Shown here in pieces: positions 63,486 through 64,000 of a stretch of 64,000 nt of DNA. Positions within the stretch are counted from its first letter, which is position 1; every line of letters starts with the position of its first letter. The stretch lies in the NCBI RefSeq assembly GCF_003858655.1, contig NZ_RQXV01000001.1:682001-746000 (forward strand), in the 5' to 3' direction. Source of the DNA: Amphritea balenae (GTDB lineage: Bacteria > Pseudomonadota > Gammaproteobacteria > Pseudomonadales > Balneatricaceae). The notes under the pieces were generated by a model. The model was not told the DNA's origin. It saw nothing but the letters and a program-made list of their open reading frames with translations, and searched no databases. Position numbers and translations under genes: made by a program.

Positions 63486-64000
63486 CTATGCGAGCAGCTC
63501 TGCGGATTCTAACGTCTGGCTGATCAACGCATTAATGGTCATAGGACCCACACCACCCGGCACAGGTGTCACCGCGGCAACACGGTTTTCCAAGCCATCT
63601 TTTTCAATATCGCCCAGGCCACCCTGATGGTAACCGGCATCAACGACGACTGCGCCATCTTTGATCCAATCGGCCCGAATCAGTTCGGGCTTACCTACCG
63701 CACCCACGACAATGTCAGCACGGCCAATCTGATCGGCCAGATCTTCTGTGCGTGAATGACAAATTGTCACAGTACAATTTGCATTAAGTAACATGGCAGC
63801 CATCGGCTTACCCAATATAGGGCTGCGACCTACAACCACTGCATGTTTACCTGACAGTTGAATATCGTAATGCTTTAGCAGTGTCATAATGCCTGCTGGT
63901 GTAGCAGAACCAAACGCCTGCTCACCCATCGCCATTCGGCCGAACCCCTGTGTGGTAACACCATCGACATCTTTTGTAATATCGATCGCATCAAAACAAG
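63486..64000 (-). CDS. folD: Methylenetetrahydrofolate dehydrogenase / cyclohydrolase FolD (partial)
   Basis: The C-terminal 170 or so residues of FolD, cut by the window end; the frame is open through the last base. FolD makes 10-formyl-tetrahydrofolate from methylene-tetrahydrofolate with NADP+ in two steps in the cytoplasm. KDVDG (just before the ATG-like M of GRMAMGE), PAGIM, the Rossmann loop [17 protein letters not shown] and the signature [14 protein letters not shown] are all present. KYDI-type spacing is normal. It is convergent with the response regulator gene (83-bp gap). Confidence 0.95.
   Translation of the reverse strand, partial: CFDAIDITKDVDGVTTQGFGRMAMGEQAFGSATPAGIMTLLKHYDIQLSGKHAVVVGRSPILGKPMAAMLLNANCTVTICHSRTEDLADQIGRADIVVGAVGKPELIRADWIKDGAVVVDAGYHQGGLGDIEKDGLENRVAAVTPVPGGVGPMTINALISQTLESAELLA

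Overview
The window reads as a chromosomal segment of a marine gammaproteobacterium, most likely an Oceanospirillaceae-type organism (Amphritea, Neptunomonas or Marinobacterium relatives). This is inferred from the gene families: choline oxidation with a ChoXWV importer, a DMSP-lyase-type cupin, two TorF-type porins, a tripartite tricarboxylate transporter and many LysR regulators. Base composition looks even, near 50 % GC. I see no rRNA, tRNA, CRISPR array, prophage or transposase. The region is dominated by uptake and catabolism of small nitrogen and carbon compounds.

Layout. 0.1-8.7 kb: a P-loop protein of unknown role, an ArgE-type M20 deacetylase, an APC amino acid permease, a class III aminotransferase, a TorF-like porin and a cupin resembling DMSP lyases. 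8.9-10.2 kb: a FldB-type flavodoxin and a PepSY membrane protein behind a Fur-box-like site. 10.5-16.3 kb: a polar amino acid ABC importer in one operon with a fold-type III PLP decarboxylase, divergent from a LysR gene. 16.5-24.5 kb: a HisD-like dehydrogenase with altered metal and catalytic positions, a LysR gene and EamA transporter, then a PuuC-type aldehyde dehydrogenase behind an aspartase carrying an extra cyclic-nucleotide-binding-like N-terminal domain. 24.8-25.1 kb: a nested palindromic non-coding element. 25.1-37.9 kb: an FAD dehydrogenase, RhlE helicase, EamA transporter, MDR dehydrogenase, two AEC carriers, an SLC13 permease, a methyltransferase and their LysR/AraC regulators.

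38.4-50.3 kb is the most coherent system. It holds betB, betA, choX, choW, choV, a secreted alkaline phosphatase, a compact BCCT-like carrier, a second TorF-like porin and betI. Together these could take phosphocholine or choline from the outer membrane to glycine betaine: porin entry, periplasmic dephosphorylation, ABC or BCCT uptake, then two-step oxidation under BetI. The phosphatase step is inference from position. A BetI-like palindrome lies upstream of betB, while betI sits at the far end in reverse orientation.

50.4-57.3 kb: a LysR/PACE efflux pair, a chemoreceptor, a DNA glycosylase, an AraC regulator with a transglutaminase-like protein, and a porin gene broken by two apparent one-base deletions. 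57.6-63.4 kb: a complete tctCBA transporter divergent from a CitA/CitB-type two-component system. The window ends inside folD. Non-coding features of note are two palindromic elements (24.8 and 49.4 kb), short CTAGCAA-headed palindromes near 56.3 and 57.6 kb, a run of four stem-loops between rhlE and the 28.4-kb transporter, and candidate small-RNA or 3'UTR structures near 4.9 and 6.8 kb.
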